Part shown: positions 46,666 through 55,712 of the stretch, one piece after another
How positions within the stretch are numbered: the stretch's first letter is position 1
Layout: each line of letters opens with the position of its first letter
Assembly: GCA_015063225.1 (NCBI GenBank)
Contig: SUSU01000006.1
Location: forward strand, 1 to 64,000
Reading direction: 5' to 3'
Source: Thermoplasmata archaeon
GTDB lineage: Archaea; Thermoplasmatota; Thermoplasmata; Methanomassiliicoccales; Methanomethylophilaceae
DNA: 64,000 nucleotides
Notes under the pieces: generated by a model
What the model was told of the DNA's origin: nothing
Databases searched by the model: none
The model's input: the letters and a program-made list of their open reading frames with translations, nothing else
Position numbers and translations under genes: made by a program

Positions 46666-47523
46666 ATGGCATCGTTTGACGAACTGTGCAAATACATCGA
46701 AGACCTCGACGGTGAGACCTTCACCGCCGTTTTCAACAAGAAATCGACCGACGTGCTGACCGCCCTGACCGAACTCTCCAACGGTCATGCGGCCATCAAC
46801 GCCTACCTGCACTTCATCCTCGCCTCCGTCGCCGCCGACGGGGTCCTCTCCGAGGCCGAGTTCAACCTCCTCAAGCCGATGTTCGAGAACCTCAACGGAG
46901 GGGAGGTCGATTACAACGGTGCCAAGGCCATCTTCGAGGAGATGGGTCTCAGCAACGCCGACGGGTACAAGGAGATCGTCGACACCATGGTCGATATCCT
47001 CGGCGTCTTCGACGACTCCGTGAAGGACGACATCATCATGCTCTGCCTCATGACCTGCGCCGTGGACGGCAAGGTCTCCGACAAGGAGAAGGAGTGGATC
47101 AGACAGCTCGCCCGCCCCCTGGAACTCACCCCCGCCGAGGCCATCTCCACCCTCTTGAAGAGGGCCGGATCCTTCATCCTCGCCACCACCGACGGCGACC
47201 AGCCCAGGACCAGGGTCCTCGGGTTCCACGCCCTCCTCGACGACAAGGTGTACTTCGCCGTCGGGGACTTCAAGGACGTCTACAAGCAGCTCCAGGCCAA
47301 CCCCAAGTGCGAGATCCTCGCCGACCTCGGCAAGGAGTTCATGCGCTGGTCCGGTACCGCCACCTTCGTCGAGGACGACAGGCTCATGAAGGTCGCCGAG
47401 GAGCTCATGCCCCAGGTCGTCGAGGCCTACGCCAAGAACAACCTGAAGCTCAAGTTCTTCACCCTCGAGAACGGCTCCGCCGAGCTCGTCAGCATCGACA
47501 ACACCAAACAGAAGATGTTCTGA
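46666..47523 (+). CDS. Fusion of TerB-like helical domain and PNPOx-like FMN-binding split barrel
   Basis: N-terminal LHFILASVAADGVLSEAEFNLLK...LMTCAVDGKVSDKEKEWIRQLA (TerB-like), C-terminal AGSFILATTDGDQPRTRVLGFHALLDDKVYFAVGDFKDVYKQLQANPKCEI (PNPOx-like). Confidence 0.78.
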   Translation: MASFDELCKYIEDLDGETFTAVFNKKSTDVLTALTELSNGHAAINAYLHFILASVAADGVLSEAEFNLLKPMFENLNGGEVDYNGAKAIFEEMGLSNADGYKEIVDTMVDILGVFDDSVKDDIIMLCLMTCAVDGKVSDKEKEWIRQLARPLELTPAEAISTLLKRAGSFILATTDGDQPRTRVLGFHALLDDKVYFAVGDFKDVYKQLQANPKCEILADLGKEFMRWSGTATFVEDDRLMKVAEELMPQVVEAYAKNNLKLKFFTLENGSAELVSIDNTKQKMF

Positions 47524-47665
47524 TAAAACCCCGCGGCCTCTGCGGAGGCCGCATCCTTCTCATTCTGGCTCTTTTATTTTTCTGGCCATCCCGCAGCCCG
47601 CGTCGGAGTTCATCTGCGTTCCCTTCCCTCGAATGTTCTATAAAGGCAATCGCTCATCCTCGGTC

Positions 47666-48613
47666 ATGGCTTACGAGACCCAGCTGATCACGCCGTACGA
47701 TGTACGCGCCAACCTCGAGAATTACGGAGAACAGATCCTCTTCAGCGACAAGGCCGATATCAACGGGCTCATCATCGAACTCCACACCTACGACCGCGAC
47801 CACATCGATATGTGGAGGGACAACCTCTTCTCCGCCTCGGAGAGGATGCGCTCCCACGGAAGGCTTTACTGTGTCAGGGACGAGGAGGAGGAACTCCACG
47901 TGGAGTTCGACCCCGAGACCTGCACCGCGTTCCTGTACAACTTCGACTACTACGGATGGGTCAAGAGCATCGCCCTCGGCATCGCGGGGTACATCCTCGA
48001 GGGCATCCACGGCATCTACTCCGTCCACGGCGCCGCCATCAGCGTCGATGACGTGGGGGTCACCATCATCGCCCCCTCCAAGACCGGTAAGACCACCCAG
48101 TCGTGGGGTCTCCTGAGGGATAAGAACTCCTGCCTCATCTCCGACGATTGGTACTTCGTCACCTTCGGCGACGGCCGTCCGCACATCAGGGGTTCCGAGA
48201 AGAACTGCTACGTCGATGCCGACATCGGCGACGTGTGGGAGGAGTTCAAGCCCCTGGTGGAGAACGTCAAGTTCGACAACAAGGGAAGGGGAATCGCTAA
48301 CATCCGCTGGGTGACCGGGGATTCATCGGTCATCAGCTCCTGCAGCCTCCGCTACATCATCCTCCTTCAGAGGGACCCGGACGAGACCGAGGACGTCCAG
48401 GAGTACGACCCGCACTGCGCCCTCGAGTATCTCATGAGGAACGACTTCTGCAACCCCCACCAGCTCGTGAGGGACCCCTTCAGGACCACCCTGAGGGCGC
48501 AGTTCTTCAAGAGGCTCCTCGAATCCTGTAAGGTATACCTTGTCAACACCATCCGTCCCGCCCGCGAGACCCAGGAACTCATCAGGGGTATCATCCGGGG
48601 GGACCTCGAGTGA
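47666..48613 (+). CDS. HPr kinase-like / PEPCK-like P-loop protein
   Basis: IYSVHGAAISVDDVGVTIIAPSKTGKTTQSWGLLRDKNSCLISDDWYFV, HprK-type Walker A and downstream SDD motif. Confidence 0.72.
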   Translation: MAYETQLITPYDVRANLENYGEQILFSDKADINGLIIELHTYDRDHIDMWRDNLFSASERMRSHGRLYCVRDEEEELHVEFDPETCTAFLYNFDYYGWVKSIALGIAGYILEGIHGIYSVHGAAISVDDVGVTIIAPSKTGKTTQSWGLLRDKNSCLISDDWYFVTFGDGRPHIRGSEKNCYVDADIGDVWEEFKPLVENVKFDNKGRGIANIRWVTGDSSVISSCSLRYIILLQRDPDETEDVQEYDPHCALEYLMRNDFCNPHQLVRDPFRTTLRAQFFKRLLESCKVYLVNTIRPARETQELIRGIIRGDLE

Positions 48614-48621
48614 GTTCATCG

Positions 48622-49545
48622 ATGGACCGTTCGCGCAGGGAGAAACAGCTGAGGAAGGCCCAGGAGAAGCAGGATAAGAAAGCGAGCAGTAAGAAGAGCA
48701 AGCCGAAGAAGGAGAGGAGCTACGCCGCCACAGGCACCTCCGCCCCCGCCACAAGGAGCGCCGCCAAGAGGGAGACCTCCCGTGCGATCAGCTTCATGTT
48801 CTTCTCGTCGATCATCCTGCTCGTGGTGTTCGTCATCTTCGAGGTCCTCCTCCTGGCGTATTCCGGGGGATGGGGGGACACGGAGACCCACCTCGCCAAC
48901 ATGGCCGACAACACCCTCGCCTTCGTGATCGGTCTCGGTGCCATGGACGCCGTCACCTACTTCAGTCAGGTAGGGAGGAAGAAGAGGAACGAGATGAGGG
49001 CCATCATCCGCCACAACCGCCTGCTGGAGCCCACCATCGACATGTTCACCGCCCGCAAGAACGTCCTCATCACCCGCCCCGGGGAGATCGTCGACCAGTA
49101 CCGCATGAAATCCGACATCCCCATGGAAGCCCTCGCCGACATGTACAGTCCTTCCGGCATCGCTTCCGATGCGGGGATGTCCAAGATCGACATGTACGAC
49201 TTCCACATGAACAAGCTCTACGAATCCTTCAAGAGGATGGTGGAGGACGTCGACTTCAGCTTCTATCCCGATGCAGCCGAGGCCGCCATGCAGTTCATCA
49301 ACGCCACCACCTACGGGTCCTCCTCGATGGCTTCCCTGAAGTCCTACCAGGATGAGAGCCAGAAGGTCAAGAGAGGGGCGCTTCTGAAGGCCATCCTCGC
49401 CGAGGCCCAGAACCCCACTCCGGAGAATCCCAAGCCCGAGCTCATGAGCGTCTACATCCTGATGCAGACCATCCGTTCCCAGGAGGAGGCGCTCAACATG
49501 TACCTCGACGCCGTCGCCGACATCGTCGACCCCGACAAGCACTGA
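48622..49545 (+). CDS. Membrane protein with Lys/Arg-rich N-terminus, hypothetical
   Basis: RSRREKQLRKAQEKQDKKASSKKSKPKKERS..., then two TM segments; immediately follows the HprK-like CDS. Confidence 0.7.
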   Translation: MDRSRREKQLRKAQEKQDKKASSKKSKPKKERSYAATGTSAPATRSAAKRETSRAISFMFFSSIILLVVFVIFEVLLLAYSGGWGDTETHLANMADNTLAFVIGLGAMDAVTYFSQVGRKKRNEMRAIIRHNRLLEPTIDMFTARKNVLITRPGEIVDQYRMKSDIPMEALADMYSPSGIASDAGMSKIDMYDFHMNKLYESFKRMVEDVDFSFYPDAAEAAMQFINATTYGSSSMASLKSYQDESQKVKRGALLKAILAEAQNPTPENPKPELMSVYILMQTIRSQEEALNMYLDAVADIVDPDKH

Positions 49546-49573
49546 AACTTCTTCCCGGGCATCGCCCGGGGCT

Positions 49574-50254
49574 TCATTCTCTGAAGACTACGGGGACGGG
49601 ATTCCCCAGTTCCAGACAATCCGGCTTTGTGCGGCAGGTGAACGCGAGTATCTCCACACCCGCTTCCGCCGCTTCCTCCAAAGCGATGCCGAACTCCTCG
49701 TGGATGGGATAATCCGGTGAGAATGAATCCGCACGCTCCATCTGGATGATGAAACATACGACGCAGCGGTACCCCTGTTTCACAAGACGAGTTAGTTCCC
49801 TTACGTGTTTGAGCCCCCTTTCCGTAGGTGCATCCGGGAAACAGGTCTTGTAATCCTCTTCTTTCGTGACTCCTTTCACTTCCATCAGGACCTTCATTCC
49901 GTCCTGTTCCGCGTAGAAATCGAAGCGGGATTCCCCCAGCGTGTATTCCGGCTTGACGATATTACACGGGCCGAGGATCCTCTCGATGGATTCCTTCGCC
50001 ACGGCGTTCGGGGCCTGTGAGTCTATGTTGATTATGAAGCCCCTTTTCTTCGCGGCGATGAGGTCATAGGGGGTGGAACGGGAGGGGTTCTTTCCCCTCT
50101 CGAGGTATACTTCCGTGCCGGGGACGAGAATCTCCTTGCATCTGCCGGTGTTCTTCACATGGCACTTCTCTATTTTACCGTCGATCTCGCAGTAGGCGAT
50201 GAACCTGTTGGGTCTCTCGATGAAGGTTCCCATTACGATTTGTTCGTATATCAT
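49574..50254 (-). CDS. sfsA: SfsA family protein (sugar fermentation stimulation protein homolog)
   Basis: GTFIERPNRFIAYCEIDGKIEKCHVKNTGRCKEILVPGTEVYLERG...ESRFDFYAEQDGMKVLMEVKGVT...FPDAPTERGLKHVRELTRL. Confidence 0.95.
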   Translation of the reverse strand: MIYEQIVMGTFIERPNRFIAYCEIDGKIEKCHVKNTGRCKEILVPGTEVYLERGKNPSRSTPYDLIAAKKRGFIINIDSQAPNAVAKESIERILGPCNIVKPEYTLGESRFDFYAEQDGMKVLMEVKGVTKEEDYKTCFPDAPTERGLKHVRELTRLVKQGYRCVVCFIIQMERADSFSPDYPIHEEFGIALEEAAEAGVEILAFTCRTKPDCLELGNPVPVVFRE

Positions 50255-50354
50255 GTTTTGACTTGCCGTGTTTCTTTTCCATCCACCATTTATTTGTTGG
50301 ACAGGAAGCCGATCTTGGAGATTTTTCCCGATTCAGTATCAATTCATTCCATTG

Positions 50355-50382
50355 CAAATTTATTGGATATAGCCAATAAATT
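50355..50382. repeat. 22-bp repeat/palindrome, left copy flanking the DUF4143 ATPase
   Basis: CAAATTTATTGGATATAGCCAA; embedded perfect palindrome AATTTATTGG-ATATAG-CCAATAAATT. Confidence 0.8.
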
Positions 50383-50387
50383 ATCAT

Positions 50388-51635
50388 TCATATAGTTCTG
50401 AGGCTTTCCGGATCCTTCATGAAATCGAGGACATTCATTATCCGGATTCCCTCTTTGGTCAAGTGGGGCGGAACATCATCGGCAACCAGGATGATCTTCA
50501 TGAACGCATCATTCACCTTCAGGAACGGCCTCAGTTCCTGATTCTTTTTGTCAGGGTCATCGATATTGTATGCCGATTGAATGTAGATTCTCTCTCCGCC
50601 TTTGTTGGCTACGAAATCGATCTCGAGCTGTTTGTATTCCCTCGTCCCGTTGATGTAGTCCCTTATGCCGATTATCCCTACATCCACGTTGTATCCTCTG
50701 GAACGGAGTTCGTTGTAAACCGCATTCTCCATGAGATGACTGTACTCGTTCTGCCTGAAACCCAATTCGGCGTTACGCAGACCAAGGTCCACGGCATAAT
50801 ACTTCGACGGTGTATCGATGTAATTGTTCCCTTTGAGATCGAACCTCTTCGATTTCTCGAATAGGAACGCATCTTCCAGGTAGGCGATGTAATTGGTGAC
50901 GGTATTGTCCTCCACCTTTACTTTATGGTCCTTCAGTATGTTGGTGACCCTGTTGGGGTTGGTCAGGGAGCCTACGGCGGACGATAGTATCTCGAAAACG
51001 GTTTCCAGGATATCGGGCATTTGGATCCTTTTCCTTTCGACGATGTCTCTGATATAAACGACATTTACGAGTTCGGTCAGGTATTGGATCTTGTCTTCTT
51101 CTGGTAAGCCTACGGTTGCAGGCAACCCTCCGTATGTCAGATACTCGCGCCAGGCCTTGCGTTCATCACCTCTGGTCGCCGATAAGTATTCGGAGAAGGA
51201 CAGGGGACGAACGCGAATCTCCGTTCCTCTGCCCCTGAATTCCGTAACGATGTCCGACGATAGGAATTTCGAATTGCTACCTGTGATGTACAGATCCACA
51301 TTCTTCATGTTCGAAAGCCCGTTGACGAAATCGACAAAATCAAGAGCGAGCTGGATCTCATCGACAAGGACATAATACTCGGATTCATCTTTCACTCTTG
51401 CGCATACCTCATCGTAGAGTTTCTTTGCATCACGCAGTGGTTTATTCTCTATGGAATCCAATGCGAATGTGAGGATATGATCCTCAGGAACTCCGGTATC
51501 AAGCAGATGGTCGCGATAGAGGTTGAACAGGAGAAAGGTCTTTCCGCAGCGTCTCACGCCTGTGATTATCTTGACTCCGCCTTTGAAACGAAGCCTCTTC
51601 AGGTGTTCCAAATAAGAATCGCGCCTGATGATCAT
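50388..51635 (-). CDS. AAA_14/DUF4143 family ATPase
   Basis: KIITGVRRCGKTFLLFNLYRDHLL (Walker A), YYVLVDEIQLALDFVDFVNGL (Walker B), DLYITGSNSKFLSSDIVTEFRGRGTEIRVRPLSFSEYL, C-terminal DUF4143 features. Confidence 0.9.
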   Translation of the reverse strand: MIIRRDSYLEHLKRLRFKGGVKIITGVRRCGKTFLLFNLYRDHLLDTGVPEDHILTFALDSIENKPLRDAKKLYDEVCARVKDESEYYVLVDEIQLALDFVDFVNGLSNMKNVDLYITGSNSKFLSSDIVTEFRGRGTEIRVRPLSFSEYLSATRGDERKAWREYLTYGGLPATVGLPEEDKIQYLTELVNVVYIRDIVERKRIQMPDILETVFEILSSAVGSLTNPNRVTNILKDHKVKVEDNTVTNYIAYLEDAFLFEKSKRFDLKGNNYIDTPSKYYAVDLGLRNAELGFRQNEYSHLMENAVYNELRSRGYNVDVGIIGIRDYINGTREYKQLEIDFVANKGGERIYIQSAYNIDDPDKKNQELRPFLKVNDAFMKIILVADDVPPHLTKEGIRIMNVLDFMKDPESLRTI

Positions 51636-51646
51636 GGATACCACTC

Positions 51647-51668
51647 CAAATTTATTGGATATATCCAA
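51647..51668. repeat. 22-bp repeat, right copy flanking the DUF4143 ATPase
   Basis: CAAATTTATTGGATATATCCAA, 21/22 identical to the left copy. Confidence 0.8.
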
Positions 51669-51744
51669 ATAATTCTGAATAAATATAATTGTTCCTCTGG
51701 CAGGAATAATCGAACTGCTTCAACGATATAGGGGAGCTTATGGT

Positions 51745-51875
51745 ATCTGCCGGTGTTCTTCACGTGGCATCTGATCACGGATTCTGGTTCACCTTCTTTC
51801 CCTTTTATGCGGACATTGGCGATGAACCTGTTCGGCCTGGTGATGAATGTCCCCGTTATTACGTGACTGTACCTC
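51745..51875 (-). pseudogene. Fragment of a second sfsA (N-terminal ~40 codons)
   Basis: Minus-strand translation SHVITGTFITRPNRFIANVRIKGKEGEPESVIRCHVKNTGRY vs functional sfsA EQIVMGTFIERPNRFIAYCEIDGKIEKCHVKNTGRC. Confidence 0.75.
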
Positions 51876-51963
51876 GTCTTACGGGACTACTCCCATTGAA
51901 AGTCGGATGTGAAAAAGTTCCAAAAGGGTTTGGTTGCCGCCCCTTTGGGGGTGGCGTTAATGT

Positions 51964-53481
51964 TTACTCGCGTCTTACGACGAGGGCAAGAGCCAGAACA
52001 GCGAAGATGGCGACAGCTGAAACCGCAGCGACGGATATCTCGGGCAGGTCCATCTTTGATTCGCCGTCCCCGTCGGGGACGAAGGATTGATCGGAGAGAT
52101 AGAACTGACGGGGCTCCTTGGCCACGAAGGTGCAGCCCTGCACGGTCTCGGGCGTCAGGTCGATCTTCTTGCCGTCGGTGTCGTAGAAGGAGAATCCGCG
52201 GAAGGAATCGTTGCTGACTGATGTGATGTTGCTACCGAATGTTATCTGCTTGAGGCCCTTGTTCCCCGCATCGGTGAACGCCTTCTCCATGATGGTGGTG
52301 CCGTCGAATACGACGGACTCGCATCTGTCGCTGTAAGCGAACCATCCGGTCGGGATGACGGATTCGGGGCCGAAGTACACCTTCATGTTGGCTTCGCTGG
52401 GGTCCATACAGTTGAACATGAAATCGACGGTGTTGGTGGGCTTCCCGTAGCAGTTGAACTCCTTGAGTGCGTAGGTGTCATCGAAGCAGCCGTCTCCGAT
52501 GTGGGTGACGCTGGCGGGGATGGTTATGGTCTTCAGTTTGCTGCATTCGGTGAATGCGGAGGGCCCGATTGTTGTCAGGCCTTTACCGAGGTCGACGGTC
52601 TCGAGACCGTTGCAGCCCCTGAAAGCATAACCCTTGATGGTGGTGACGCTATCGGGTAATGTGAGGGATTTCATTCCGGACACAATGAATGCGGAGTCAC
52701 CGATGGTGGTAACGGTGTCGGGAATTGTCAGGGAGGTCAGATTCCAGCATTCCGCGAATATCCCGGCGGGGATGGTCTTGATACCGGAAACGAATTCGAC
52801 GGAGAAGGTGGCGGAGGAGCAGAACACCGAGGCGGTAGAATCCCTCTGCATGTCGACGGCTTTGATGGTGACCTTCTCGAGAGCTGTGGCGGAGAAGAAG
52901 GCGTCCTCGTCTATGTGGGTGACGTTGGCGGGGATGGTGACATTCTTGATGCCCGTCGAGAAGTAGGCGAATGCAGGGATGCTCGTGATATCATCGGCGA
53001 AGTTGATCTCGGTGACCCCTGTAACGTCTCTGATAGCATCGAGGTTGATGTCGCGCAGGTTGACGGCATTCATATTCACGGTGGTTATTCCGCCGCAACC
53101 CTGGAACGCATGGATGTGGATCTCGGTCACACCCTTGCCGATGGTGACGGTTTTGAGGTCCCACTGGTCCTTGAAGGCTTCTTCGCCGATCACAGTGATT
53201 CCGTCACCGATGTCCACGGAGGTGAGCTTGGTGTATTCCCACGGGGAGTGCTGGAGGTAGTTGTAGTCGGGGAGCGCACCGGTGCCGGTGAGTGTGAGCA
53301 CGGTGTCGTTCACCTCGTAGTGTATGGTGCCGATGTCCCCGGAATAACTGTAATTCGTCGGCGTATCTGCGGACGAATCATCCGCGGAAACGGAGAACAA
53401 CGCTATGGCCGCAACGGCCATGGCCAGTGCGATGGCGAACGCGGGCAGGGTGGCCCCCGTTCCCTCTTTGATGCATTTCAT
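51964..53481 (-). CDS. BspA-like leucine-rich repeat (LRR_5) surface protein with C-terminal TM
   Basis: Repeats of FxxCxxLxxVTIPxSVTxIGxxAF type; C-terminal LPEISVAAVSAVAIFAVLALALVVRRE. Confidence 0.92.
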   Translation of the reverse strand: MKCIKEGTGATLPAFAIALAMAVAAIALFSVSADDSSADTPTNYSYSGDIGTIHYEVNDTVLTLTGTGALPDYNYLQHSPWEYTKLTSVDIGDGITVIGEEAFKDQWDLKTVTIGKGVTEIHIHAFQGCGGITTVNMNAVNLRDINLDAIRDVTGVTEINFADDITSIPAFAYFSTGIKNVTIPANVTHIDEDAFFSATALEKVTIKAVDMQRDSTASVFCSSATFSVEFVSGIKTIPAGIFAECWNLTSLTIPDTVTTIGDSAFIVSGMKSLTLPDSVTTIKGYAFRGCNGLETVDLGKGLTTIGPSAFTECSKLKTITIPASVTHIGDGCFDDTYALKEFNCYGKPTNTVDFMFNCMDPSEANMKVYFGPESVIPTGWFAYSDRCESVVFDGTTIMEKAFTDAGNKGLKQITFGSNITSVSNDSFRGFSFYDTDGKKIDLTPETVQGCTFVAKEPRQFYLSDQSFVPDGDGESKMDLPEISVAAVSAVAIFAVLALALVVRRE

Positions 53482-53626
53482 GTAATGTAATCGGGCACTA
53501 TCTACATAAAACGATGTTAGGATACATTACCGTTCCCGCTTTGTTTTGTGGTTGTTACATGCAACAGCCAGTCTTTTATCCTCCAACCAGATGGAAATGA
53601 TTTGCCCCTCGCGGCAGGACCGAAAA

Positions 53627-53917
53627 ATGGACGACGATTACAGGATCGACGACGATTTCAAGATGACGGATGTGGACATAAGGAAGATCGTCCCCTTCCT
53701 CCGGGCTCTTCCCGAGTTCCGCGGGATGTCGAAGCGGGAGATCTATCTCTTCCTGAAGAAGGAGCACGGGGACACGATAAAGGTGGGTCCGGTGGACGAA
53801 TGGGAGATGAACGGGGAGAAGGTGTACACGGTGGGGTTCATAGTCCGCATCCCGGGTACGAACGAGCTGCAGCCGCTTCTTCTGAACTTCTGCAACAGAC
53901 TGCCCTGGGAACAATGA
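53627..53917 (+). CDS. Small hypothetical protein
   Basis: MDDDYRIDDDFKMTDVDIRKIVPFLRALPEFRGMSKREIYLFLKKEHGD...; no recognised family. Confidence 0.6.
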   Translation: MDDDYRIDDDFKMTDVDIRKIVPFLRALPEFRGMSKREIYLFLKKEHGDTIKVGPVDEWEMNGEKVYTVGFIVRIPGTNELQPLLLNFCNRLPWEQ

Positions 53918-53921
53918 TGGA

Positions 53922-54007
53922 TGGCGCGGAAGGGGAGATTTGAACTCCCGAGGGAATTTCCCACCGGTTTTCAAGACCGGCGCTTTAGTCCGCTGAGCCA
54001 CTTCCGC
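53922..54007 (-). tRNA. tRNA-Ser (UGA), CCA encoded
   Basis: Minus strand GCGGAAGTGGCTCAGCGGACTAAAGCGCCGGTCTTGAAAACCGGTGGGAAATTCCCTCGGGAGTTCAAATCTCCCCTTCCGCGCCA; long variable arm, anticodon TGA. Confidence 0.93.
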
Positions 54008-54100
54008 TTATCCCCGCCTAAGGGAGAATCTGTAATAAAACTACCGTACGGATGCTCCCGCCAGGCCCAGGATTTTATCCTTTGGAGTGATGCAGTTACC

Positions 54101-54739
54101 ATGGATCGCAGCGGGATATTCAGGGACGTCTTCCACGGACGCAACCCCATCGGTATCCTGAACGATTCCGACTATCTTTTCGCCCTCATGGCGGAGAAGG
54201 GCCTCCCCCATTCCGACCGTAAGACGCTGTCCCGCGTCATGCAGGGTTTTCCCGACGAGTTCGTCAGCGTGCTGATGGAATCCGATGCCGTGAAGGCTTC
54301 CGAGATCGTGTCCAACATCTCCCGCCGCATGGGCGAGGACCTCGATTATCTCAATGCCCTTTTCGAGGACATCGTCATCGGATACGGCAACATCGAGGAC
54401 GTCAACACCTCCGGGGATTTCCCCGTCTGCGTGAACCTCGAGGACGTGGACGATGACGTTGTGCCAGTACTCTCCCGCGCTTGCGCCGGCGACCTCCGTG
54501 CCTGCATGGACATGGGCTTCCGCTACCGCCGCGGGGAGGGCGTCTTCTGTTCCGAGGAGGAGTCCTACCGCTGGTTCAAGAAGGCCGCCGATTCGGGTCT
54601 CGCCGAGGCGCAGTATCAGATGGGTCTCATCTACGAACTCGGGCTCGGTGTGATGAAGAGCATGGACGAGGCCCAGAGGTGGTTCTCCCTCGCGGCGGAG
54701 CAGGGTCTCCCCGAGGCCATCCTCGAGCTCGAGGACTGA
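54101..54739 (+). CDS. SEL1-repeat protein
   Basis: GDLRACMDMGFRYRRGEGVFCSEEESYRWFKKAADSGLAEAQYQMGLIYELGLGVMKSMDEAQRWFSLAAEQGLPEA. Confidence 0.8.
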   Translation: MDRSGIFRDVFHGRNPIGILNDSDYLFALMAEKGLPHSDRKTLSRVMQGFPDEFVSVLMESDAVKASEIVSNISRRMGEDLDYLNALFEDIVIGYGNIEDVNTSGDFPVCVNLEDVDDDVVPVLSRACAGDLRACMDMGFRYRRGEGVFCSEEESYRWFKKAADSGLAEAQYQMGLIYELGLGVMKSMDEAQRWFSLAAEQGLPEAILELED

Positions 54740-54740
54740 T

Positions 54741-55670
54741 TCATCTCGGGCTGCGGGCGATCTCCGGTTCCCAGTACTTGTTGATCATACCGTTCGCCAC
54801 GGCATACCACAGGGATTCCACCAGCAGGCAGACGGCGCAGGGGACCGCGGCCTGCGGCATGCCGGGGATGAGGATGAGGCACATAGATGTCGCTAGCCCG
54901 GTGTTCTTCCAGACTGCCATGGAGTTGTACACTATCGCGTCCCCCCTCGGGAAACCGTACTTCCTCAGGGCGGGGATGAGTATTGCGGAGAGCACGAACG
55001 TGCGCAGGACGGCGAAGACCACGATCCATCCGACGATGTCGAGGCTCGAGGTGATGTAATCGCTGTTCCTGCCAATCGAGAGGATGACGAGGATGAACAT
55101 CATGACGTTGATGAACACCGCGCGGGAGGTCTTCCCTATGTTCATGCGGTTCAGCGGGATGATGGCGATGAGCGGGATCACCACGAAAAGGACGATGTAC
55201 TTGAAAATCTCAAGCGGGGGGACCGCATCGCCGATGAATCCTGCGGTGATTACGGGTGTAACCGCGAGGGATACGAAGTAGACTCCCGCCAATCCCAGTA
55301 CGGAGAGCACCCTGTTGCCGTACATCGTCAGGGCTACTGTGACGCAGCTCACGGCGCAGGGTACGGCGGCGACCATCACCCATCCGCAGAACAGTCCGAA
55401 GTCGTCGGAAGGGAACACGTAGGCTATCGCCAGCGAAAGGCCCGTGTTCAGTCCGAAGCAGAACACTATGCAGAGGATGATCCTGCGGATGTCGTTCCTC
55501 ATCTCCTTGGGATCCAGCTTTATCCCGATCATGGAGGCGGTTATCTGCAGGAGGAGTACCACCACGAGGACGTCTGGCACCCATGATCCCATGTCGCCGA
55601 CGAGGAAGGCGAGAATCGCGGCGGAGAATATCCACGGCCGGATGTCCGTAACAATCTCCGCAGCGCTCAT
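54741..55670 (-). CDS. Bile acid:sodium symporter (BASS) superfamily permease
   Basis: ~9-10 TM; VMVAAVPCAVSCVTVALTMYGN..., IVYNSMAVWKNTGLATSMCLILIPGMPQAAVPCAVCLLVESLWYAVAN. Confidence 0.75.
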   Translation of the reverse strand: MSAAEIVTDIRPWIFSAAILAFLVGDMGSWVPDVLVVVLLLQITASMIGIKLDPKEMRNDIRRIILCIVFCFGLNTGLSLAIAYVFPSDDFGLFCGWVMVAAVPCAVSCVTVALTMYGNRVLSVLGLAGVYFVSLAVTPVITAGFIGDAVPPLEIFKYIVLFVVIPLIAIIPLNRMNIGKTSRAVFINVMMFILVILSIGRNSDYITSSLDIVGWIVVFAVLRTFVLSAILIPALRKYGFPRGDAIVYNSMAVWKNTGLATSMCLILIPGMPQAAVPCAVCLLVESLWYAVANGMINKYWEPEIARSPR

Positions 55671-55712
55671 GAGACACCCCATGAATTCAACAATAAAGAT
55701 GTTGTCAACCCG

